From a virus: 47,563 nt of DNA. This document shows, piece after piece, positions 12,675-21,592 of this stretch; within the stretch, counting starts at the first letter, position 1; each line of letters starts with the position of its first letter. The stretch covers positions 1 through 47,563 of the IMG/VR virus record IMGVR_UViG_3300046714_000550, one strand, 5' to 3'. The translations under genes and the position numbers were made by a program. Below the pieces are notes generated by a model, which made no database searches, was not told where the DNA came from, and saw only the letters and a list, made by a program, of their open reading frames with translations.

Positions 12675-15600
12675 CAGCGCGCTCCAGCGGTCTCGCGGGA
12701 CATGATCTTCGACCATTCAGCACGGATTTTCAGCGCCGCCGGCTTGTCCTGAGCGGCCAGTGCCTTGAACCGCGACTTGAACTCCGCGGCGCTGTCCCCG
12801 AACAGCAGGCCCAAGGAATCGCGGCGCTCGCCGGCATCGGGCTGCTCGGCGTCCCTCCAGGCGAAGTAGCCGCGGACGCGCTCACTCAGCGACGCACCCG
12901 CGAGGTCCTTCACTTCCCGCGACAGGTGCGACATGCGCTCCAGCCGGCCGATCTCGTGCGGGCTGGTCTGCTTGAGGAAGGGGTTGTCGGCCAGCAGTTG
13001 AGCCTGCTGTCGGATGAGGAACGAGCGCTGCTCCGCGGGCAGGCCCGGCGTCCCGAGCTGCACGGCGTTGTCGCGGTAGCGGCGCGAGATGTCGTCACGC
13101 TCACCCTCGCGCGAGGCGCGGGCCTGCTCGCGGCGGTAGGGGTCGTACACGTCCTTGCGCGAGCCTGGCAGCGCCTCCTGCGAAGCGAACTCGGGCGCGG
13201 TCATGTGGGTCACGTAGCCGGGCTTGTCGGCGTAGCTGACCTGGCGCCGGCCCTCGGAATCCTCGGGGGCGTTGAGGAACTCCATCGCGCGTGCCCACTG
13301 AGCCGGGCGCACCGAGGACTTGAGCTTGCGCGAGGCGTCGTCCCACGCGATGCCGGCGCGGGCCCACAGGTCGTCCGTGGTCCAGTCGTCCGGCAGCGGG
13401 TTGCTCGGGTCGAGGCCCAGCGCGGAGTACCCGACCTGGCCCAGCAGGATCGCCTGCGACGCGGCCGGGATGTAGGGGAAGCCCATCGTGCCCGGCGCCG
13501 GGAACGGCACCATCAGGTCGGCCGCGAAGCGCTTGGCCTTGTCGCCGAAGCTGTTGCCCTCCGCGTCCCACGTCTCGTCGTGCAGCACGTCGCCGGCCCG
13601 GATGCCGATGGCCGAGGCGAGGTCGCGGTGGAACACGTGGCCGGCCGCGCTCACCGTGAGGCCCATGGCCAGCCAGCGCGCGAGCCGCGCCGGGTCCTTC
13701 TCGTTCGTGGCCGCGTCCACAAAGGACATGGCCGCGCGCAGCGGGTACTGGTTGAGCTGGAAGAACAGGCGGCCGAAGCTGTTGTTGAAGGCGCGTGGCG
13801 TGAAGGCGACACCGTGCAGGAACTGGGTCTTGGCCACGGTCGCGCGGCCGTGCAGCAGCGCGCGCTGCTCCAGCTCGGCGTCGATCTGCGCCTTGTCGAG
13901 CTGGCGCGTCTGGTGCAGCTTGCTGCCGTCGAGCATGTCGAGCAGTTGCGCGCCGCCGGGCAGCTCGGAGCCGTCCGCGCGGTAGAGCTTGCCGCGCGCC
14001 TGCGTGATGAGCTCGCTGGCCGGGATGCCCTGCGACCCGTACAGGTGGCTGATGAAGTCCTGGCTGTAGCGCTTCGCCCGCTCGTAGCCGGCGATGCCGG
14101 CGCTGCCGCGCAGGAAGCGCTCGGTCGCCTCCCAGCCGGCGAACGAGCCGCGCTCGAAGGTCTGCAGGCCCTTCTGCGCCGCGGTGCCGGCGATGCTGCC
14201 GCGCCCTTCGAGGATCGCGCCCTGGTGCTCGATGATGCCGAGCTGGTTGAGCAGGCGCAGGGTCTCGACGTTGCCGCCGCCGGTCATCTGCGCGGTCATG
14301 CGCGCCATGGCCTCGGCCGCGGGCTTGAGGCCGACGGTGCTGGCGAGCATGAACGATCCGCCCGCGAGGTTGTTCACCACCGGCTTGATCTGCCCGAGGC
14401 CCAGCGTGGTGTTGTAGGCCCACGTGCGCATGACCTTCGTGAGCGTGTTGTCAAGCAGCCAGAAGCCCTGCCTGTCGGCGAGCTTCATGTGGTTCATCCA
14501 GTCGACCGCCTCCTCCAGCCGGCCCTGCTGGCCGTAGCTGGCGGCGCCCTCGAGCAAGCCGCCGCGGTGGACCTGCATCCGCCCGATGTTCGCGGCCGTG
14601 AGCGGCACCTCGATCGCAGGCGAGCCCTCGCGCGCCTCCTTGATCCAGATGCTGCGGTCGCCGATCTGCACCGGCTTGGCGAGCTTGAAGTGGTAGAAGC
14701 CGCCGTCGCGCGGGTCGGAGGCCTTGATGGGCTGGCCGTCGATGTCGGTGATGCGCGGCGCGGCCTTGGCGGCGACCCACGCGTAGAGCCGGTCGCGGTG
14801 CTTCTCGGTCTGGCTCGACTGCGCGATGCCGTTCAGCGCGTCGGCCACGGCCTGGCCGTTCTTGTTGTTGACGATGGTGCCATCCACCACGCCGGTCGAG
14901 AAGTTGCGGCCGATGCTGCGCAGCAGGCTGGTCTTGTCGCCGTACACGACCTGCGTGAGCGGGCTCTTCTCGTTGAGCAGCTCGTCCAGCGCGATCTTGC
15001 GCATCATGCCCGGGAAATACTGCCGGCCCACGGAGACGAGGTCGGGCACGTAGCCCTGCGCGCCCTTGCGCGCCTGCTCGAAGCGCGACCAGACCTTCGC
15101 GCTGATCGGGTCGGAGAAGTACCGCGCGAGCTTGCGGTAGGGCATCAGGTTCCCGGAGTCGTCCAGGAACAGGTGCGACGTGTACATGAACTTCGAGATC
15201 GAGGCCGAGACGTCGCGCCCGTAGACCTGCTTGTAGCGGGTGCGCACGTGGTCAAACATCTTCTGGTAGACGCTGACGGCCGCGGCCCAGTCGCGGCCAG
15301 CGCCGGGGCGCCAGCGGTTGAGCTGCTCGATCTTGTCGGCGCGGAAGCGTGCGGCCTGCTCGGGCGTCCACTCCTCGCCGTCGTTGATGCGGCGCCCGCC
15401 GTCGGCCAGGTCGAAGGCCCACAGCTCGGGCGTCGAGAGCTGGTTGCGCTTCAGCCCGAACCAGCTCTTGTTCAGGCCCTCGATGCCGGACTCGCCGAAG
15501 TCGGAGACGCGCGAGAGCTTCTCCTCGGCGTTCTTCTGGGCCGCGAGCATCCCGTGGTACTCGCGCTTGCTGCGCACGTCCCACTGGAACGCGGTGTCGA

Positions 15601-18600
15601 AGAACTCGGCGCTGATGTTCGAGAGCGGGTCGCCCAGCCAGCTCCGCACGCTGGTCATGCCGGTCTTGATGTTGCCGGCGGCGCGGCGCAGCGAGCGCGG
15701 CGGCCGCTCGCCGGGGTGAGCCTGCTCCCACGCGTCCAGCTTCTGCCGGCGCGTCTGCTCCATGTTCACGAGCCGCTGGCGCGTGAGCAGTTGGAGCTGG
15801 TCGTCCTTGCGGCCACCGAAGATCAGGGCTGGATCGCGGAAGGCCCGCAGGGTCGCGCGCAGCATGGAGTCGCTCTGCGGCGCCACGAGGGCCGGCGCGC
15901 CGTGCACCTGGTCGGCCGCGTCGAGCATCCGCGCGTTGACCATCTGCGCCTTGGCCAGAAACTGCGCCTTGCTGAGTTGCGGCGCGAGCGCCTCGTGCGC
16001 GTGGTCAAGGTCCGATCCGGACTCCATCGCCAGCGCGAGCTGGATCTCGTCCTCGCGCAGCCCGCCCGCGCGCAGCCGGTCGAGCGCCTCGGGCAGCACC
16101 TCGGCCTTGAACTGGCGCGCGAGGTCGGGCCGCTCGCTGGTGATGTTCTTCCACTTCCATGCGTCGGCGGCCTTGCCCTCGTCGCCGCCGTAGGCGCGCG
16201 TCTGCGCGCGGCGCTCGCGGCGGCCGCCCATGAACACCATGCCGCGCTCGCCGCGGCGCAACTCCGGGTCGGTGTAGTCCTTCGCGTCCGTGCCCTTGTC
16301 GGAAGTCGCCGGCATGACGTAGGTGTCCACGTCCATCCGCCCGCTGCCGGACACCTTGATGACCGTGCTGCGCGGGTTCTTCTTGCCGAAGTGCAGGACG
16401 GCCTCGGGCGCGCCGGCGTCCAGCGTCTGCTGGAGCGCGTCGGCCAGGAACTTCGGCTGCACGCGGACCCTCTCGCCGCCGGGCAGCTCGATGGTGGTGC
16501 CGACCGGGATGTAGCTGCTCCTGCCGCCAGCGGCCGCATCGCCGATCTTCTGCAGCGAGCGCAGGCGCCCGATCAGCTCGCCCAGCTTGGCGGCCGGCAC
16601 ACGCACGACCTGGCCGCCCTTGAGGTCGCGCTCCGAGCTCTTGATGACCTCGCCAGTCGGCGGGAACTCGCCGTCGAGCTTCTCGACAATCGAGCCGCCC
16701 TTGCCGCGGATGTTGTAGACGCCGGGCTTCACCTTGAGGCCGTGCTCGCCCTTCACGATCGTCATGCGCTTGCCGTCGGTGGTGACGAGCGTGTTCTCGT
16801 CCTGCACGTAGGTTCCCGTGAAGGCGTAGCGGCCCTCTTCCTTGGAGACGGACGGGCGGGAGATTTCCACCGGGCCCTTCTTCTCCTGCGCGACGACCGG
16901 CGTGCTGACGTGGATGTCCTTGACGCCGTCCTCGAGCAGCTTGCTCGCAGCGCGCTGGCGCGTGCCCGCCTTCGGGCCGCTGGCCTGCACGACGCTCTGC
17001 AGGAAGTCCGCCCCGAGCTCACCCTGAAGCGGATGACCGCGCATCGAGCCGCCCGGCCCGAGGAGATCGAACAGCGCCTCGTTCTCGTCGTCCGTGAGCT
17101 TGCGTCCGAGCGTGGCCTCCATCTGCGCGACGTTGACGCCGTGGCCTTGATCGCGGTCGACGTCCGGCTCCAGCCGCGCCTTGCCAAGCTGCTCGCGCAT
17201 CGCCGCGCCCGCGGCAGCCTTGGCCTCGGGCAGCATCGGCTTCTTGCCGAACTTCTTGTCGTGCTCCTTCTGCAGATCGCCGGCCAAGCTCGAACCGTAC
17301 TGCTGGTCGGCGATCTTCTGCTTCTCGATCCGCGCCCGCGACTGCTGCTCGCGGTTCGCGCGCTTGTCGGCCGCCGATCCCGGCTTCGGCGGCGCGCCAG
17401 GCTCCCAGTCCTCGGTGGGGACGCCCTCCGGGAACGCGCGCCGGAACTCCGCGATCTTGTCCAGCACGACCCGCTCGGCGGCGCCACGCGCGTCCTCGGC
17501 TCTCGTCCTGGCCTGCGAGGTCTTGTTGTTCGGATTGGCCATGAAGGCCGACCGCGCCGCGTCCTCGGCGGTGCGCGCCTGCCGTGCAACCTCGCGCAGA
17601 GCCGCGATCTCCTCGCGCCCAGCCGCGGCCAGCGCCGCGGGGTTCTCATCGCCAGCGTAGGGTGAGTCAGGGAGGATCTCGGGAGCAGCCGCCGGCTGCC
17701 GCAGCTTCTTGATGTCCTTGTTCTGCGCGGCGAGTCGCTGGTCCTTCCTCGCCTGCAGGATGTCCTCGTCCGACTGCCCCGCCGCGGCCGGCTGCGACAC
17801 CGGCTTGCCCATGAGCTTCTCGTGCTCGGCGTCGGCCTCGTTGTCGAGCTTGGCCGTGTGCTCGTACACGTCGCGGATGTACTGCTCCACGATCTCCGGG
17901 CCCGCGTGCTTCTTCAGGTCGGGGAAGTTCTTGGTGTACTCGTCGAAGATGTGGTTCGCGGCCTCGGCGAGATTCTCGTCGCCGTGCGAGCGGTCGTCGT
18001 TGAGCTCGAAGCGCGCGTCCTCCAGGTTCTTCCAGCCGGGCGCCCACTCCTCGATGATCTGGTCGGCCTGCTTCGCGCGCGCGGACTCGTTGGTCTCGCG
18101 TCCTTGGGCGCCTGCTGCGGCGATGACCCTCTCTGCGTCCTCGTCCGTGAACTCCTTGCCGGCGCGCAGCGCGGTGCTCTCGGCGTTGCCCACCGCGACC
18201 ACGTCCGGCTCGGCCCCGGGCTTGTCGGCTTCGCGCTCGGCGTCGGTGATCCGCTCGGCCGTGATCGGGTCCGTGCCCTTGGGCACGGGCGGCCGGCCCT
18301 GCGTGAGCTTCCCGGACGCCACGCGCTTCTCGCGCTGCTGCAGCTCCGCGTTCAGCTTGCGCGTGGCCTTGTCGTAGCCGGCCCGCGCCCGCTTCTGCGC
18401 TGACGGGTCGCCCACGTCCGCGGCCTTGTCGTACAGGTCGAGCGCCGCGAGCTGGCCCTTGCGCAGCGCGATCTCCTTGCGCGCGAGGGACTTGCTGGTC
18501 TTGTCCGACTTGGGATTGTCGAGGATGCCCTGCGCGAAGCGGCTGGCGCCCTCGGCCTCGGTGCGTGCGCGCTTGGGGTCGAGCTGCTGGCGCGGCTCGA

Positions 18601-21592
18601 CGCCCAGCTCGGCGACCTTGGACTGCGGCACCGGCGTCCGCGAGGTCCGGGCCTGCTGCAGCTCGCGCCAGAGGTCCTCGGCGGCCGTGACCGCGGCCGT
18701 GTCCACGGGCTGCTGCTTGGCCACGCGGCGGTAGCGCTCGAAGGCCTTGGCCACGTGGTCGGCGTTGACCAGGACGTGGCCAGCGGGCACGCGGCCAGCC
18801 TTGGCGCCCTTGGGCGCGGGTGCCTCGGCCGGCTCGCCAGCAGGCGCCTCCGGGCCGCCGACGGGCGGCCGCTCGCGGTAGGGCCCCGGGGGTCCGCTGG
18901 TGCCCGGGGGCATCGGGCCGCCCTGGTTCTCCTCGCCCTGCTCGGGGCCCTCGGGCTGGCGCGGCGAGGTCACCATGGGCTGCACGGCGCCCTCGGTCAG
19001 CGTGCCCTCGCGCTGGCGGCGGCGCATCTCCTCGACCGGCATGGTGGGCACGCCGGTCCCCGGCAGGCCCTCCTTCTCGGGCAGGAACGGCCCGTGAACG
19101 CCCGGAAGGCCGAGGCCGATGGGGCCCGGCTCCTGCGGCGGCCCTGTCTCTCCCGGCTGCGGCCGCGGATAGGGCGGCGCGAACTCGCTGCCGATCCGCG
19201 GCCTGCCCATGTTGGCGAGCTGCTGGATGTCCTCCGGCCAGTTGCGAACGTCGTGGCCGTACAGGTGCGTGAGCAGGCCCCAGCCCTTCTCGGTGAGGTC
19301 GCCGTCCGGGCCCTGCACCAGCCCGCGGCGGATGCCGGGATCGAGCTTGCCGAAGCCCTCGCGGTCGATGGCCTTCTGCGCGTCCATCTCCCGCTCGGCG
19401 CGCTGCTCGTCCGCTGTGCGCATGGACACGTCGACGTTGCGCTGGATCACGCGCTCGCGCTCGACGTGGTAGGCGCCGGGCGCCTGTCCCTCGGGCAGCG
19501 CCGGCACCTTGGCGCTGCCGTAGGCGAGCACCTTGATGTGCTCGGGCCAGTCGTGCCAGTCGGAGCCGTAGAGCCGGGACAGGAGCTGGTGGCCCTGCTC
19601 GTGCAGACCGCCGGTGCGCGGGTCGATGATGGCGTCGCGCGCCTGCTGGTACGTGAGGCGGCCGAAGTCGCGCCGCTCGCGGCCGATCTTCAGCTTGCGC
19701 TGGAGCAACTCCTTCTGCACGGTCTCGACGCCGCTGGGCGCGCCCGGGCCCACGAGGCCGGGCAGTCCCAGCTCGCGGCGCGCGTCGTCGGCGGCCATGT
19801 GGTCCTCGGGGCTGGCGTTGGCCGGCGGATTCGTGATGCGCTGGAACTCGGCCTGCTCGGCGGGCACCTGGCTGGCCTGCAGCCGCTTGAGCTCCTTGAG
19901 CGCAGCAGCGCGATCGGCGGCCTGCTGGCTCTCCTGCGGGGACACCTTGCGCAGATCCTTGAGCGGCACGCGCTTCACGCCGCCGTCCGGCATGACCACG
20001 TCGGCCGCGGGGTTGCGCGCCTGATCCCACGCCAGCGACTTGATCGTCACCACCTGGGTCTGCGGCGGCTCGTGCTGCACGTCCGTGACATCGCCGCCGG
20101 GCCCGCGCGTGATCGTGCGCTTGGCGGGCCGCGTGACCAGCTTGGCCTCGGCGTCGATGAGCGAGTGCTCGGTGAGCATCGTCTGCAGCAGCGGCACCTG
20201 GCCGACGAGTCGCGCGCGCTGCGCCATGACCTCGTTCAACTGCGCGTGCAGGTCAGGGTCGTCCTTGTACTGCTCGAGCGTCGCGCGCAGCGCCTTCTCG
20301 CGGCCGTTGAGCGCGGCGAGCTGCGTGTTGACCTCGTGCAGTTTCTGCCCGGCCTCCGACACGCGCTGGCTGCGGGCCATGTTCGCGTCGGAGATGTCCT
20401 TGAGGTCCGGGTTGCTGTGGATCGCAACCACCTTGTCGCGCGACGCGCGCCAGTTGCTCAGGTCCTGCCGCGCCTGCGCGAGCTGCGTGCTGGTCGAGAG
20501 GACGTTCTCGCGCTGGCCGCTGCGCTTGGCGTCCTCGTGCGCGGCCTCCGCGTCCTTGACGGCGTTGTAGCGCGCCGTGGCCCCCTGCTCGTAGACGCGC
20601 TCTCCGCGCAGCGGCGAGTGAATCGCGCCGACCAGGCCGAAGGTGATCGCGCCCTTGGCCGCGGACTCGGCCGCCTGCTGCGCGTTGCCGCCCTCAAGCG
20701 CCGTCTCCGTCGCGCCGAAGGCCGCGCCCGTGCCGGCCGACAGCAGGCCGCGCACGCCGCGCTCGATCAGCGGCGAGGCCGACGAGCCCTCGAACAGCGA
20801 GCGCGTGATCGCGTTCGCGCCGACGCCGGTGGCGCCCAGCGCGCCGAAGGTGAGCGCGCCCTTGAGCGCGTTGCCTGCGCGCGACTGGCCGGGCCCGGGC
20901 GCCTCCGCGCCGGACACGAGGCCGCCGGCCACGGCCTGCTCGCCGATGCCGGTGAGCGTCGGGCTCGCGCGCAGGATGCGCCCGATCGCCGGCACCGCCT
21001 TGCCGGCCCGCCCCGCGATGGCGCCGAGGCCCTTCTCCGCGAAGCCGAGCGGTCCCTCGATCTGGCCGTACAGGTGCAGCGTGTCGGAGAGCGCCTGCCC
21101 CACGAGGCCCTCGTCGCCGCGCGCGGTCTGCTCCAGCTCGCGCTGCCCAGCCTTGCCGTGCAGGATGGCCATGGGGCTCACCAGGCCCAGCGTGAGGCCC
21201 TTGGCGATGGGGTCGAGCGCCTGCGACTGGACTTCGGCCAGGTACGGCCCGAGCGCTCCCTTCGCGTACAGGCCCTGCTCGAACGCTCGCTGGCCGCCGC
21301 CCTCTTCCTGCGACTGCCTGAGCGCCTCGCCGCGCGCCTTGGTCAGCCCGCCGACCCACGGGTAGCGCTTGGCCTTGAGCGCCTGCCACTGGCCTTCCGC
21401 CTGCGGGTACTTGTCGAGGAAGTTCAGCTCCATCTGCTGCGCGGCGCCGAACGATGGAGAGACGAGCCCGGGCGTCTTGCGCGCCCCCGCCACCGGGCCG
21501 GCGCGGTACAGGTCCAGTCGGCCGGCCTCGATGTCCGGGTTGACGGCGTCCCACGCTGCGACGAGGTGGTCGAGGTCCGTGGGGCCGGGCAT
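12674..21592 (-). CDS. giant virion protein with LPD38-like C-terminus and clamp-like segment (2972 aa)
   Basis: Probably packaged in the capsid and ejected with the DNA. Layout: residues 1-180 mixed; 185-340 Gly/Ala-rich amphipathic stretches that may cross membranes; 345-640 coiled coils; a duplicated module (about 640-697 and 743-800; RLYGSDWHDWPEHI and HLYGHDVRNWPEDI); 804-930 Pro/Gly-rich linker; 960-1480 charged helices; 1580-1765 a segment like the bacterial beta clamp (LVTTDGKR, VQPKFLADAL, YVMP); 1850-2590 helical, including YFPGMMRKIALDELL; about 2590-2760 FFQLNQYPLRAAMSF and following, resembling large polyvalent-protein domain 38 of giant phage proteins. No T7/N4-type RNA polymerase motifs seen. 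The start is at a TGATG overlap. Confidence 0.85.
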   Translation of the reverse strand: MPGPTDLDHLVAAWDAVNPDIEAGRLDLYRAGPVAGARKTPGLVSPSFGAAQQMELNFLDKYPQAEGQWQALKAKRYPWVGGLTKARGEALRQSQEEGGGQRAFEQGLYAKGALGPYLAEVQSQALDPIAKGLTLGLVSPMAILHGKAGQRELEQTARGDEGLVGQALSDTLHLYGQIEGPLGFAEKGLGAIAGRAGKAVPAIGRILRASPTLTGIGEQAVAGGLVSGAEAPGPGQSRAGNALKGALTFGALGATGVGANAITRSLFEGSSASPLIERGVRGLLSAGTGAAFGATETALEGGNAQQAAESAAKGAITFGLVGAIHSPLRGERVYEQGATARYNAVKDAEAAHEDAKRSGQRENVLSTSTQLAQARQDLSNWRASRDKVVAIHSNPDLKDISDANMARSQRVSEAGQKLHEVNTQLAALNGREKALRATLEQYKDDPDLHAQLNEVMAQRARLVGQVPLLQTMLTEHSLIDAEAKLVTRPAKRTITRGPGGDVTDVQHEPPQTQVVTIKSLAWDQARNPAADVVMPDGGVKRVPLKDLRKVSPQESQQAADRAAALKELKRLQASQVPAEQAEFQRITNPPANASPEDHMAADDARRELGLPGLVGPGAPSGVETVQKELLQRKLKIGRERRDFGRLTYQQARDAIIDPRTGGLHEQGHQLLSRLYGSDWHDWPEHIKVLAYGSAKVPALPEGQAPGAYHVERERVIQRNVDVSMRTADEQRAEREMDAQKAIDREGFGKLDPGIRRGLVQGPDGDLTEKGWGLLTHLYGHDVRNWPEDIQQLANMGRPRIGSEFAPPYPRPQPGETGPPQEPGPIGLGLPGVHGPFLPEKEGLPGTGVPTMPVEEMRRRQREGTLTEGAVQPMVTSPRQPEGPEQGEENQGGPMPPGTSGPPGPYRERPPVGGPEAPAGEPAEAPAPKGAKAGRVPAGHVLVNADHVAKAFERYRRVAKQQPVDTAAVTAAEDLWRELQQARTSRTPVPQSKVAELGVEPRQQLDPKRARTEAEGASRFAQGILDNPKSDKTSKSLARKEIALRKGQLAALDLYDKAADVGDPSAQKRARAGYDKATRKLNAELQQREKRVASGKLTQGRPPVPKGTDPITAERITDAEREADKPGAEPDVVAVGNAESTALRAGKEFTDEDAERVIAAAGAQGRETNESARAKQADQIIEEWAPGWKNLEDARFELNDDRSHGDENLAEAANHIFDEYTKNFPDLKKHAGPEIVEQYIRDVYEHTAKLDNEADAEHEKLMGKPVSQPAAAGQSDEDILQARKDQRLAAQNKDIKKLRQPAAAPEILPDSPYAGDENPAALAAAGREEIAALREVARQARTAEDAARSAFMANPNNKTSQARTRAEDARGAAERVVLDKIAEFRRAFPEGVPTEDWEPGAPPKPGSAADKRANREQQSRARIEKQKIADQQYGSSLAGDLQKEHDKKFGKKPMLPEAKAAAGAAMREQLGKARLEPDVDRDQGHGVNVAQMEATLGRKLTDDENEALFDLLGPGGSMRGHPLQGELGADFLQSVVQASGPKAGTRQRAASKLLEDGVKDIHVSTPVVAQEKKGPVEISRPSVSKEEGRYAFTGTYVQDENTLVTTDGKRMTIVKGEHGLKVKPGVYNIRGKGGSIVEKLDGEFPPTGEVIKSSERDLKGGQVVRVPAAKLGELIGRLRSLQKIGDAAAGGRSSYIPVGTTIELPGGERVRVQPKFLADALQQTLDAGAPEAVLHFGKKNPRSTVIKVSGSGRMDVDTYVMPATSDKGTDAKDYTDPELRRGERGMVFMGGRRERRAQTRAYGGDEGKAADAWKWKNITSERPDLARQFKAEVLPEALDRLRAGGLREDEIQLALAMESGSDLDHAHEALAPQLSKAQFLAKAQMVNARMLDAADQVHGAPALVAPQSDSMLRATLRAFRDPALIFGGRKDDQLQLLTRQRLVNMEQTRRQKLDAWEQAHPGERPPRSLRRAAGNIKTGMTSVRSWLGDPLSNISAEFFDTAFQWDVRSKREYHGMLAAQKNAEEKLSRVSDFGESGIEGLNKSWFGLKRNQLSTPELWAFDLADGGRRINDGEEWTPEQAARFRADKIEQLNRWRPGAGRDWAAAVSVYQKMFDHVRTRYKQVYGRDVSASISKFMYTSHLFLDDSGNLMPYRKLARYFSDPISAKVWSRFEQARKGAQGYVPDLVSVGRQYFPGMMRKIALDELLNEKSPLTQVVYGDKTSLLRSIGRNFSTGVVDGTIVNNKNGQAVADALNGIAQSSQTEKHRDRLYAWVAAKAAPRITDIDGQPIKASDPRDGGFYHFKLAKPVQIGDRSIWIKEAREGSPAIEVPLTAANIGRMQVHRGGLLEGAASYGQQGRLEEAVDWMNHMKLADRQGFWLLDNTLTKVMRTWAYNTTLGLGQIKPVVNNLAGGSFMLASTVGLKPAAEAMARMTAQMTGGGNVETLRLLNQLGIIEHQGAILEGRGSIAGTAAQKGLQTFERGSFAGWEATERFLRGSAGIAGYERAKRYSQDFISHLYGSQGIPASELITQARGKLYRADGSELPGGAQLLDMLDGSKLHQTRQLDKAQIDAELEQRALLHGRATVAKTQFLHGVAFTPRAFNNSFGRLFFQLNQYPLRAAMSFVDAATNEKDPARLARWLAMGLTVSAAGHVFHRDLASAIGIRAGDVLHDETWDAEGNSFGDKAKRFAADLMVPFPAPGTMGFPYIPAASQAILLGQVGYSALGLDPSNPLPDDWTTDDLWARAGIAWDDASRKLKSSVRPAQWARAMEFLNAPEDSEGRRQVSYADKPGYVTHMTAPEFASQEALPGSRKDVYDPYRREQARASREGERDDISRRYRDNAVQLGTPGLPAEQRSFLIRQQAQLLADNPFLKQTSPHEIGRLERMSHLSREVKDLAGASLSERVRGYFAWRDAEQPDAGERRDSLGLLFGDSAAEFKSRFKALAAQDKPAALKIRAEWSKIMSRETAGAR

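Noticed and set aside
15001-15020. CCCGGGAAAT inside the giant gene as a further operator
   Set aside because: Single half-site in coding sequence; expected by chance in GC-rich DNA.
12926-17665. 1579-codon open frame on the + strand opposite the giant gene
   Set aside because: Leu/Ala/Arg/Val-rich low-complexity translation produced by GC-rich codons on the other strand; no start context and no domain. The - strand frame has conserved motifs and coupled starts.
12674-21592. N4-type virion RNA polymerase
   Set aside because: Considered because of size and position, but no T7/N4 polymerase motifs could be found in the sequence.
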